Positions 22,424-34,100 of a stretch of 64,000 nt of DNA are shown here, piece after piece (the stretch's first letter is position 1; each line of letters starts with the position of its first letter). The stretch is from Hemicordylus capensis (lineage: Eukaryota; Chordata; Lepidosauria; Squamata; Cordylidae): NCBI RefSeq assembly GCF_027244095.1, contig NC_069658.1:35676501-35740500 (forward strand). The letters are read 5' to 3'. A program made the position numbers and the translations under genes. The notes below the pieces were generated by a model, which saw only the letters and a list, made by a program, of their open reading frames with translations, made no database searches and was not told the origin of the DNA.

Positions 22424-23402
22424 CAAGACTGAGCAGACAAGACCAGACTACAGCAGCTAAGCCCAGGCTTGGCTCCTCCTGAGAACCGCTGGGAGCTGTG
22501 TGGTTCCCAGTGCCACAGCAAACCTGCCCATGGAGCCTGCTGGTTAGCCAAGATTAAGGACACGAGTGCTCCCTTAACTTGGGCTAACTGCTCGTGTGCA
22601 GGGGCGTATCTAGGGGTAGGGCAGGCAGGGCACGTGCCCCGGGCACCACTTGAAGGGCGGCGCCATTTTTCTAAAATTTTTAAAAAAATTAAAATGGCTG
22701 CTGAAAACAAAATGGCCACCATGCATGCTCAAATGGCCTCTGTGAGGCCCTAGGCCATGCCAGGCCTCACAAAGACCATTTGAGCATGCGCAGTCGCCAT
22801 TTTGTTTTCAGTGGCCATTTTAAAAAAAAATTAAAAAAAATGGCCACCGCACATGCTGAAATGGTCCCTGCAAGGCCCTAGAGGCCAGAGAGGGAAGGGG
22901 AAACCTTTGCAGACACCCCCCCCCACACACACACAGCCTTTAGGAAGTCCCCCGAAGGGGCTACAGGTAATTTTTTAAAAATTAATTTTTTAGAAAAAAA
23001 TTTAAAAATTAATTTTTTTAAAAAAAAATTAAATTAATATAAGTCACTGTACACACATTCAGTTTGGCACTATGTACAGAGAATCAGATGAGTGTCAGAT
23101 GTTTGGACAGGGGGCGCAATTTCAGTGCTTGCCCTAGGCACTATTTTCCCTAGATACGCCTCTGCTCATGTGCGCTGGGGAGATCCCCACAACACATCAC
23201 ACACTCATGCAGTGCATTGTGGGGTTTCTGGAGGGGTGGGACAATGCATCGGATCCCCGCACCTCCACGTGGCCTGGGGCAGCAGTGGACCATCTGGGCA
23301 TGTGATCTGCACACCCTGACCCAGCAATTGGATCATCTGTAGGGAAGGCATTTCTGCTGCCTTCTCCACCACCCACTCTCTCATGCAATCGTGACAAAGG
23401 GC
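22424..23402. mobile_element. Hairpin-ended MITE (copy 4), split by a hAT element
   Basis: Outside the insert it carries AGTGCTCCCTTAACTTGGGC and CATGCAGTGCATTGTGGGG, the core of copies 3 and 5. The right end ...TCGTGACAAAGGGCTC resembles the family end. Without the hAT insert it would be about 405 bp. Its ends are approximate. Confidence 0.55.
22599..23164. mobile_element. hAT non-autonomous element, 566 bp
   Basis: Ends CAGGGGCGTATCTAGGG and CCCTAGATACGCCTCTG are near-perfect inverses. Flanks CTCGTGTG and CTCATGTG form an 8-bp duplication with one mismatch. The interior holds inverted AAAATGGCC-rich arms and A/T homopolymer runs. Confidence 0.88.
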
Positions 23403-23624
23403 TCATAGGATTGCACAGTATGCAGGTTTTGTTGCTGTGGATCCGATAAGATCCGACAAGGAGCATGGAACTTCTCCCCCACCCCTGCTCCGACATAGAT
23501 AGACAGAGTCTCACACTCACACACATACACATCCCTACCTTAAATTTCCCCATGGACTGAAAACTATTTATTTTAGAGCGAAAACATACTGAAGAAGTTT
23601 GTAGGTTTTCAAAAACAGCTTTAG

Positions 23625-23840
23625 CTCTATGCACATGTTATGTTCAATGCTCGTATGACTAGCGTACAGTGTAATCTGTATGTCGGTGCTGTAGTTATTC
23701 ACATGTTATACTGAATACAGGTACAGCAATACCAGGTATCTGAAGGGCCTGTACCAAGGTTCACTTTTTAAATGAATGCAGGTCCATTCACACGAAACAT
23801 GTACCTGCCTGTGTACAGACATCTGTACATTAATATATGC
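23625..23840 (-). repeat. ACATGT-rich dispersed repeat, copy 2
   Basis: CACATGTTATGTTCAATGCT, TACAGGTACAGCAATACC and CAGGTCCATTCACACGAAAC parallel the copies at 37365 (opposite strand) and 51000. Confidence 0.6.
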
Positions 23841-24730
23841 CTGAACAACACTTTTGTGCCTAAAGAGGACAAACCACAGCAGGTCCATCTAGCTGTAGGA
23901 ACATAGGGGGTACTCCCCACCTTGCTGAAATTCCCATAGAGGTTTGCTCAGAAAGAAGGTAAGAATAAGAAAGCCAGAAAACAGGTTCTGAAAAGCCACT
24001 TTGGAGTGAGGAATGTCCAAGAAGGAAGAGGGTAGGAATAACCCCCTTCTCTTCAACTGAGACCAAAGAGTGCCAGAGTTTGCCGAATCCAGCCCCACCC
24101 CAAAGCTCATATGAGCATTAGAAATAAACAACACTAGTGTCTTTTGTGTTCACTCTTCCCTGAAAAGCAACGTTCATTTTCAGAATCCCTCTCAATACCA
24201 TGGTACAAAATAGTTTATTAAAAAGAAAGAAAACATCTAGAGTGTTGTCATATATTTTTATCATTATAAAGTGCTGTCAATATACAGTGTTTATCATCAA
24301 ATCACTTCAGGAAGACCCCTGGAGAAAGTCTTGGTCTTCAGTGTTTATGGCTCAGTATTAACCTTCATCGACCTCTTCAATCAAGTGTCAGCAAAAACAA
24401 AACAAAAGGTTCTGCTATTATTTTGATTGCATCATTCTAATGTACACATCTAATATGTGTCATATTAAACCTGCCCATAGCTTGTGAACTATGGCTGAGC
24501 ACATACTTTGGCTGAGCCCCAAGTTCAAGTGATGGCATTTTCAGTTCACACACACAGCATCTCTAATAGGAGGGGTGGGAAGGACTCCTGCTCAGGTGCC
24601 ACTGCCAGTCTGGGTAGGCGATGCTGTATGATCTAACACAGTATAGGCTGCTTCCTGTGTGCATTCCTACACAAGGCCTCAATGACCCAGGAAGGAGGCT
24701 AGGGAGCTGCATTTAGAAGCACGGGCTCTC
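23840..24730. other. Gene-free stretch
   Basis: AT-rich and unique-looking. I see no exon and no recognisable repeat. Confidence 0.4.
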
Positions 24731-24733
24731 TCG

Positions 24734-25050
24734 GGAACATAGGAAGCTGCCATATACTGAGTCAGACCATTGGTCCATCTAACTCAGTCTTGTTCACACA
24801 GACTGGCAACAGCTTCTCCAAAGTTGCAGGCAGGAGTCTCTCTCAGTCCTATCTTGGAGATGCCTGGGAGGAAACTTGAAACCTTCTGCATGCAAGCATG
24901 CAGGTGCTCTTCCCAGAGGGGCCCCATCCCCTGAGGAAAATATCTTACAGAGCTCACACATCAAAAGTCTCCCACTCAAATGCAAATTAGGGCAGATCCT
25001 GCTTAGCAAAGTTGACAATTCAGGCTTGCTACCCCAAGACCAGCTCTTGT
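24734..25050 (-). mobile_element. 5S-rRNA-derived SINE, reverse orientation
   Basis: The minus strand begins with the GAGCTGGTCTTGGGGTAGCA head. It then has a 5S-like internal promoter region (complement of CAAATTAGGGCAGATCCTGC), then CCAAGATAGGACTGAGAGAG, and ends in the shared tail (complement of AACATAGGAAGCTGCCATAT). See 38329 for the clearest 5S match. Confidence 0.75.
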
Positions 25051-25262
25051 CCTCAGATCTCATGAAAGTGCTTTTCTCTTTCTTAATTGAATTCCAGTGA
25101 GGAAGTATCCAGTCAGTGTGTGAAACAATGAAGAGATTGAGTTTTGTTCAATCACTGCAAAGAACTCAACTGAAGAGAAGCAATGCTTCTATTGGAGCAG
25201 TGGGTTGAATCCAACAATTCTTTTCCTCCAGAGGAAGGGACACTTGTTCTAATAATTAAAAT

Positions 25263-25490
25263 TATATTATTATTATTATATTATTATTACAAGTTAGAGT
25301 GCTGGACTAGGACCAGGGAGACCAGAGTTCAAATCCCCATTCAGCCATGATACTTGCTGGGTGACTCTGGGCCAGTCACTTCTCTCTCAGTCTAACCTAC
25401 TTCACAAGGTTGTTGTAAAAGAGAAACTTAAGTATGTAGTACACCGCTCTGGGCTCCTTGGAGGAAAAGCGGGATATAAATGTAAAAAAT
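25263..25490 (+). mobile_element. tRNA-derived SINE with L2-like tail
   Basis: A (TTA)n lead at 25263-25290 is followed by TTAGAGTGCTGGACTAGGAC, GAGTTCAAATCCCC and the tail CCGCTCTGGGCTCCTTGGAG. Close to the copy at 20965. Confidence 0.8.
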
Positions 25491-26425
25491 AATACAATTC
25501 TCACATGTTTTCCCCACAGCAGAACTCAGGGTTCTTCTCCCATCCAGGTGTCAACTAGACTCAGACTTTCAGAGCTAAAAGAAGGGGGCTGCACCCTATA
25601 GGCTCAGATTATGTGCTAGAATCGCCTGAGTCTACAAATCTTAGCACACTTAGACTTTCCAATGGAATGTACTTGTAAGAAAGACTACTAAGGATTCCTT
25701 CCTCCCTTCCCCCCTTGCTACTCTTCCTACTTGTCACCAGGAAAATCCCTTTATACTGATCCTTCATAGAAGATTTCCCTAAGGACGTATTTTCCTCATC
25801 CTTATCCCCAAAGTAATAGCAGCATCATAGCCTCATCTTCCCTAGATAGAAGACTGAATCCTTCACAGCTCTTCCTATTTAGAGAGAATATTGGGTCTGT
25901 TAGAAACACATTTTGGAGAAGATGGAGGGGCTGTATCCTTCAAACAACTTTCTATTATGTAAAGTAGAGAGTTGCAACATAATTAATCATGACATGTACA
26001 AGAAAATATAGCAAAACTGGTGATCACAAGAGTCTAGCAAATAAATCTACACAAGTTTCTAGCCCACAAAAATGCTTACCAAACCATATGCTACACATAT
26101 ACCAATCATTTGAACCACATTAGGAGGAGCCTAAAAAAAGAAAGAGTACCAGCCAATTATCTTCTGGTCTACAAAAGCTCCCCTGTTTGGTCTCTTGCCA
26201 CTATGTACAAGTCTGCTATAAAGTTTCTAGGTCTCTACCATCTCCTGCATAGGCTGTAGGCCGACTGGAAATATTTAAAGAACACTGAATTTCCAGAATT
26301 TGTCACAAAGGCTCTATCTGGTCTTAAATATCCAATCCAATATATATGTATTCAGCTATTCTCCCTCTCACTGACAAACATACATTAGAAAGGACAAAAA
26401 TATATCCTTCAGTTACTGCTTTACC
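25490..26425. other. Gene-free stretch downstream of MCIDAS
   Basis: No exon or recognised repeat. Might include MCIDAS 3' UTR or flanking control sequence. I found no convincing AATAAA on the minus strand close to the MCIDAS stop; an ATTAAA overlaps the stop codon itself at 26990-26995. Confidence 0.35.
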
Positions 26426-26427
26426 TA

Positions 26428-26700
26428 GGAACACAGGAAACTGCCATATACTGAGTCAGACCATTGGTCTATCTTGCTCAGTATTGTCTTCACAGACTGG
26501 CAGCAGCTTCTCCAAGGTTGCAGGCAGGAATCTCTCTCAGCCCTGGCAACGTACTGTATGCTTTGGTAGTTTGTTGGTTCAATTAAAAAAAATCTTGTCC
26601 TATCTTGGAGAAGCCAGGGAGGGAACTTGGAACCTTCTGCTCTTCCCAGTGCTTTGGGACACTGCCGTATGCTTTGGAGAGATCATTTTACAAAGTTTAA
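26428..26700 (-). mobile_element. 5S-type SINE fragment
   Basis: Plus strand AACACAGGAAACTGCCATAT, ACAGACTGGCAGCAGCTTCT and GGAGGGAACTTGGAACCTTC are the tail and body complement. The 5S head is missing, and a ~65-base insertion near 26545-26608 duplicates TGCTTTGG-type sequence. Confidence 0.65.
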
Positions 26701-26994
26701 CATCAGTTGGTTTAAGCAATTTGAGTATCTAGACAGGATAACAAGATATAATGAATCCCAAAATGTTCCCCCAATTTTACTTGTGTTGATGGGAGTGGGA
26801 AGGAGGCAGCCTTCGCTTCTAACTATATCGGAGCAACTCTGTTACTGACAGACAGCCAACTGACGTGAACCAAGTGACATTGGGAAATGCCCACAGTGGA
26901 AGAAGCAGCACTAAGTGTGAACACAAACTGTGCTTTGGCAGGAAGTCACTGCAAGGTGAGGCGAGTGTAGTTAGCTGATCATTTCTCCCTTTAA

Positions 26995-28081
26995 TTAGCT
27001 GGGGACCCATCTAAATTTATAGCCCCCAGAAGCTGTCCTGACAGTAAATGCATTGCCTTGAGGGAAGGCCAGAGTCCGGATGTTACAGTGTTCCTTGATG
27101 GATGTCCTGAAGGAGACCCCTTCCTCGAGCTCACTGCCACTCAGGTCCAGGGAGCTGTGGCTGCTACAGGTCTGCAGTCCACGGAAAGCTCCATGCATGC
27201 GGATGCCTTCACTCTCTCCACGAGGGCGCTTGGGACCTCTGTTTTCGTCAATGGACTGCAAGGCTGCATTGCATTTGTTGGATATTTCCCGCAAAATTTC
27301 ATCCACTTCCGCATCCTCCTCTTGCTCAGCGACAGTCATCTGCACGAGGCTTCTCTTGTTGGGGCCACTGGTGGGGGAGAATTCTGTGCTGCCTTTGCAC
27401 TGAGGGATCATCAGCTTCTGTCAGGGGAAAAACCCAAGACACACACACACCTAAGCACTGTAAATCATTCACTGAGCAGACCACTTACTGTACTACTCTG
27501 GAGAGGGCGTAATTCACGTTTTTGAACCAACAGCACCCCCTACGGTAGAAGCTACCAGAAGCCCTCATGCTTCCAAAGGAAAACAACACAGGACTTCCAC
27601 GGTTAACCACTAGTTTCTAGAGCAGAGGTTCTAAACCATGAGCCCTGTAAGGTCCTCCTTCCTCTGTGTGGGGTAGCTCTGCATTAAGAAGGCTAGACCG
27701 GGACCTGGCCTCCATAAGTAGTGCTGACTTAGTCAGGCTTGCCTTGCAATAACATTTATTTAAAATGAATGGGAGTGAGGGGATGCCTCACTCCCTGGGC
27801 CCTTGGGGTTCTCCTTCTGCTTTCTCCTCATGTCCTTTGGGGTTTGTTCCTTCATGGCCCTCCAGCAAGTAGGCTAGGCTGTCACACAGACTGATGTCCA
27901 TCTTCTTCCCAGGAGGTCCCTTTGGTCCGACCTCCCTTCAGGCACCAGTCTATCTCCCAGGGGCGTAGCAAGGTTGGAGTAGGCCCAGAGACAAGACTTT
28001 AAAATGCCACCCCTCACTGAAGCTCAGCTCATGAAGAAAAGAAATCTTAAATGAGGCTGAATAGTGGTAACAAAAACATAG

Positions 28082-28141
<60 letters not shown>

Positions 28142-31100
28142 TTTATTACATTTATATCCCGCTCTTCCTCCAAGGAGCTCAGAGTGGTGCACTACATACT
28201 TAAGTTTCTCTTTCACAACAACCCTGTGAAGTAGGTTAGGCTGAGAAAGAAGTGACCGGCCCAGAGCTAGTTTCATGGCTGAATGGGGATTTGAACTCTG
28301 GTCTCCTCGGTCCTAGCCCAGCACTCTAACCACTACACCACGCTGGCTCTCATATATATATAAAACCTATGTGCCACAATAGACGATGCAAGCCATTTAA
28401 TGGCACTAGAGAAAGACATGCTCTTCTGGTAGCTCCAGGTCTTAACATTCACATCAGTTTTGGAGGATGAATACAACTGAAGGAAGCCCAGGTGGGGGAG
28501 TCAGTCATGTGACTTGCCTCTGGGCGGGGGCAAGGCAGTGGGCCCCCAGACAACTGTCTCCCCTTGCCCTATTATAATTGCGCCCCTGCTATCTCCACTT
28601 GCAGCAGGTAGGCAGTATCCCTCTCCTTTCTACCCTCTCCCTGCTGGGGAGGCCAGCAAAGACAAGGCTGAGGGAGAGGTGAAGCTCTGGCCCTGCCTTC
28701 TGCAGCCAGGTGCGCTAGCTTGCCTGAGGGTTCCCCTGCCGGGGTTGTCAGCGTTCCAGGGGCCACCAGATGTTGCTGGACCACAACTCCCATCATCCCA
28801 GCCACAACAGCTGACCACTGATGGGAGTTGTAGTCCAGTGATGTCCAGGGACCCAAGGTTGGGAACCCCTGTGCTAGGGGACCATCTACTAAAAGCACAG
28901 ACAGTTATGGAATGACCAGACTAACCAGAGTTCCACCCTGGAAAGCCTTATTCAGTGCCCTTCATATGAAGAAGAGTGCACCTCTGAGCACGTGCAGAGT
29001 GAGTTCCCATCACCCCCTGTGCAACATCACCAATGTCAGTAGATGAAGCTTCCAGACACACAATGAAGATGAAGCTAGCCACTGGGAAAGATCCCTTAGC
29101 ACTCACATCCAGCACAGAAGCTAGCTGCTTGGCTTGACTAGCCAGTTCCTTGAGTTGGATATTTCTTTCTCTCAGGGAAGCAATCTCTTCCTGCTTTTGA
29201 GTTAGTGTCACCTGGAGCTGCGGAGAGAGAAAGTGCCAATTTGAAGTCCTAGTGGATTTTCATTCAGGAGGAAGTCACTAGAGCCTAGACCCTTTGGAGT
29301 CAGGCAGTATATTATTATTAATAATAATAGCAACACAACTCATGGCCTCCTATGCCAAATGAATCCCTCCAGGCACACGTGGTGGTCTGCCAAGCTCTTG
29401 ACAACCCACTTGCTTTTGCATTCATAAGCAGGTAAGGAACAAGTATAAGGCCACCAAAAATAGTGATCTAACAAACTGAACGATGTGCACAAGTTGTGCA
29501 GATCTGCCCTAGAGGAAAGCTTGGTTTGCACACATTGGTTCATGCAGTTGCCCTGCTGTCATATCAAACTCATTTATTTTACTTTGCATTTTCTGCTGTT
29601 GACCATAGAACATTTGGTGCATCTAGCCAATCACCTTAGTTAAGTCCTGCAAAATGTGGGAAGTCCTCCACACCAGATTGGGTCCCTCTGTGGTGTGCTA
29701 TTTACCATTTACATTTGAAAAATCAAGTTCACCAACAATGCAATAGATGCATCATCTTGTTTGGCTCCAAGACCGCAAATCTACTGTTGAACTAATCTAA
29801 AAAAACCAAAGGCTTGCAGAATGACAGCTCAGTCCAGAGCCCAGTTAATTATTTGACTTTCGCTCCATTCACAGAAGTGGGATAGTACCTGTGGCTCAGA
29901 ATAATTTCATTTGACCGCTGAAACTATTCAACTTGCTTTCAAGCATACAAGCAAGCTTTCTTTCTTTCTGAGTGCCATTCAGATTAAAGCCAGACACTTT
30001 TCTCTTAAGTGGCTTGTGGCTTAATGGTAAGTAACCACCCAGGGTGGTTGCTGGAATGTGATTTGCCGCATGCTCACTCTGCTGTCATACCTGATTGTTT
30101 TCCACCAGTGCATCCCCCAGGGCTTTCTGGTTATGATCTGCCAAGTCTTTCCAATACTGCTCAGTAGAAGAGATTTCTACAGTCATTTGTGAGAGGGGAT
30201 CATCCTGTGCAGGCTGATGAATGCAGGGGCTGAAGGGTTTCTCATCATCCACAGGAAAAGAAAAATCAACAGAGTCCAGCAGAGGAGGCATCAGGGAAGA
30301 GGGATCTAGAGCAGAAACCATTACAAATCAAATTAGACAGCTAGTCAATAGACAGTTGACTGCACTCCTCTTATCTATCACTTGCTGGGAAGCAGCCATG
30401 GAAGAAGACTATTTGCCTACAGGTCTCACCTCTGGGTTTCCCAAAAACAAACAAACAAACAAACAAACAAATCACACCTTTGTCTTTAGAATATCCTTTA
30501 TTCACATGCAGATGTATTCAGGCTCAATTAATAGATCAGCTATGAATACTTATACTGTATTTACCCAAATAGAAGACAACTTTTGAACTTAAAGACAACT
30601 CCCTTTAAAAATATTGGTTAGATGCAGATTATACCTGTATTTCTATACAGAGGAGGGCTCTGAATTTAAACCCCCCCCCCCAATTCCTAACATCAATTAT
30701 CTGGTGGGGGGGATTTGGTCTTGGATTCAGGTAAATACACTATACTGTTTTTCAGGAAAAGTTATCAAAATGGTTTTATATTAAAACAAACATACATGAT
30801 GGTTTCCTGTCCCCAGGGTTCACAGTCTAGGAAGAAACATAAGCTAGACACCAGCAACAACCACTAGAGGGATGCTGTGTTAGGGGTTGGATAGGGCCAG
30901 TTGCTCTTCCCCTACTAAATATGATAATCTTCACTTAATTAATTAAATCAATTAGTTATTTATTTTGTTACATTTATAAACTATCCCATCCAGAGGCTCT
31001 GGGTGGTGTACAATTTATATCCCACTCTTCCTCCAAGGAGCACAGAGTGGTGTACTACATACTTAAGTTTCTCCTCACAACAACCCCGTGAAGTAGGTTA

Positions 31101-34100
31101 GGCTGAGAGAGAAGTGACTGGCCCAGAGTCACCCAGCAAGTATCATGGCTGAATGCGGATTTGAACTCGGGTCTCCTCGGTCCTAGTCCGGCACTCTAAA
31201 GGTGCCCCTGTCTTTGGTCAGTTAGCAAGGAAAAACCGGTACGATTAATCGACTAAAATTTATTTAACCCCGGTGACGGCCCATTCTAGACATCAAAGCG
31301 CATTCTCACTCACATCCCTTTGGTATGGAACTAAATGCGATCCTGAACTCCGCATATACTTGCCGGATATGAAGCTGTCCACAACGTCGCGAAATTCCTG
31401 GAAATCAAAATCGGGCTCCGATTGCAAGCAGGGACTCTGAAATACACAAAAGAAGTGCAGCGGTTAAGAATCCCTTCTGGTGCCTGCAAGTTCTGGGTTC
31501 AGCCTTTTCCTCGGCACGGTAATTTTACGGGCGCACCTGCAAATCCATTGGCCATGCCAGACAGTGGAGGCGGCAAGCCTGCACTGCCATAGCGAAGGGA
31601 AAGCCGGTATGTAAGCAAGAGGTGCTTGTTTTCTACACCCTGGAAGCTAAGGACGAAAGAAAAGCTCAATCGCCAAAGGTGTTTCCAACACAGAGAACAA
31701 GCACGAGCATCCTCCTAGACCGAGCCACTGCCCGCCCCAAGTGAACACCGCCGGCGGCGGCGCTTGTCTCCTGCTACCCGGCTTCCCCTTAACACGACCC
31801 CATTGGCTAGTCACATGAGCCAATCATAGTCCTCCGAGCTGAGCATTCCTCTAGTCCTGATGGAAGTTTTAACCAGAGGAGCAACATCTTGGCCACGCCC
31901 TTCCACCTCCGGACAGAAGGGAGACCTTAGCAGCGGGTGGTGGCGTTTCCAAATTTCACTGCCGGTCAGTGCACTTGCACTTAGAACTGGCTCGCTGCCG
32001 CCAGCCGTCACATAGATTTAACTGGTTTGTGGAGTACCTCCTCCTAAATTTGAGTTTAAAGGGATTTATCAACACCAGCTTCAGGATACAGTGTAATAGG
32101 CCTAATTTCGTAGATGTTCCTTCCAACTTTCAGTTTCACCACAGGTAGTATCTGAGAGACGCGCAGTGCGATCCTAAGAACGTTTACAGGCCGTAAGGCC
32201 CACAATGAGAACAATGTGACTCACTCGGACTGAAGTAAAACTTCGACCCGATCGACGCACAATGTCCTGGGATAAGCGTCCTTGAACTCTAAAGCTTAGT
32301 TTTGAGTAAATATGGGCTGCATTTTCAAAAGAGGTGGAGCTGGAGCCTATAGAATAATGGGGAGCAGTGGTTTTCTCACTCCATCCAAAGAAACATTCCG
32401 AAGAAAGGCACATATATCTCTTGCGCAAGGGAAGCACTGATGTCCTGCTTCATTTGCCTCTCGCTGCTCGGTGAATGAGAGTGGCTGACAACCACTTCTC
32501 ATGTTAGGAAATGAACCTCTGAAACTAACTATTCTGGAAAGTTGAAAGTGTCACCACTTTGGCCACCCAGAACCAATGAAGGGAAGAAGAGTTTTCCTTT
32601 GGTGGAATCTTGAGTAGGGGTTTTATTATGATTACCTTGAAAGGCAGGTGCATTGCACCTTTGTTAATCATAATTTGTTTATCATACCCGGGCCTTCAAG
32701 GGAGCTGAAAATCATCCATTGATTTTCCATTATTGCTAGGCAGAACTAGGAAGCCAGTTGCCTCCTTGGTCCAACTGCAAAAGGCTTATCAACAAGATGA
32801 ACTACAACTCCTATCATGCCCAACAATAACGGTTCGGCCATTGTGGCTTGGAGCGATGGGAGTTGTAGCCCAGCAACACCCGGGGCCGGGACCGAAGAAG
32901 ATTGGGAGCCGCTGAACTACACCATGCTGGCTAAACGTAAGCTGAGATCCACTTGGTGGGGCGCGGGGGAGTCCAGTTTAAATCAGCATAACGAAATCTA
33001 ACACATTTCTCCTCATCCTTGTGATCACAACGGTTGTAGATGAAGCCCACGCCCAAACAACTGAATTAAAATGATTAAACACATTTATTTTTAAAAAATC
33101 ACACTTTCCAAACTGAGCTGAATCTCAGATACATTCTAACGCGCAATGTGAGATCTTTTCAACCCACTTATTCCGAGGTGATTCCACTTTCCGATCCAAA
33201 CAGCAGCAAATGGTTGAGGATCAGACTTTTCACTCTTCATATTCAAGGTAATAGCTGCTCGCAGGAGAAAGATCCCGAATCGCACTACTACTGCCACTTC
33301 TCCACTTTAGGGAAAGTTAAGTACCCGGCTTCTCTTTGAAGAGTACTTGCTCCTGGTGACAGGCACTGGCTCCTAAATAACCCCTGCAGGGGTACTTCGG
33401 GTCTTGCGAACGCTGCCCGCATGCGAGCTTGGTGCCTAGCAAAGAAAGCAGCGGCCAAGTCTGTCCTGCAGGGACTTGGCAGGAGTGGCCTGTCAGTTAC
33501 CTGCTGGGTGGTATTGTCTCTAGAAACCTCCTGCTGAAAGACTGAGGTGCAGTCGGCTAAGTCTTGCCAGTCGATCGTAGCAAACGCTATAAGGGGAAAA
33601 GGGACAGGTCAATGGAAGAACACCATGAAGCTTGTTGCAAAGGCTGGAAGGGCCAGGCCAGGGTGCAAATTCCACCACCCCAAGCATTTGAAGAGAGCTC
33701 CCTCATTTTACTGACCTCTCTTCCTGCCAAACCTTCAACCCCAAAACATATTTCTCCCCTTCAAAGGGTTTTTCTTCTCCCCCCCCTCCCCAGTTTGAGT
33801 GAGGAGTTGCTCCTCAAGCAGCTTTCCCTCTGCCTGCACCCCTGGAAAGGGTGGGTGTTTGAGGGAGCTGCTAGGAACATAGGAAGCTGCCATATACTGA
33901 GTCAGACCATTGGTCCATCTTGCTCAGTATTGTCTACACAGACTGGCAGCGGCTTCTCCAAGGTTGCAGGCAGGAATCTCTCTCAGCTCTATCTTGGAGG
34001 AGCCAGGGAGGGAACTTGAAACCTTCTGCTCTTCCCAGAGCGGCTCCATCCCCTAAGGGGAATATCTTTCAGTGCTCACACTTCTAGTCTCCCTTTCAAA

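Larger units (their letters stand above)
27958..28588. mobile_element. hAT element in MCIDAS intron 6, with nested SINE
   Basis: Ends CAGGGGCGTAGCAAGGTTGG and TTATAATTGCGCCCCTG; CTATCTCC flanks both sides as an exact 8-bp duplication. The middle is interrupted by a (TA)n run (28084-28135) and a reversed SINE (28137-28350). Confidence 0.9.

Noticed and set aside
26959-26982. Similarity of AGGCGAGTGTAGTTAGCTGA to miR-449
   Set aside because: The seed GGCAGTG is broken, bases are missing in the middle, the strand is wrong for a CDC20B-hosted miRNA, and I saw no hairpin partner.
1-26990. Possible CDC20B, GPX8 or miR-449 in the left flank
   Set aside because: No exon-like similarity or miR-449 sequence was found in either strand; in mammals these lie tens of kb from MCIDAS, so they are probably outside the window.
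31359-31360. GT donor for MCIDAS exon 4 at CAA|GTATAT
   Set aside because: It changes the phase and leads to a stop in exon 5, while the GC donor three bases earlier restores the conserved reading.
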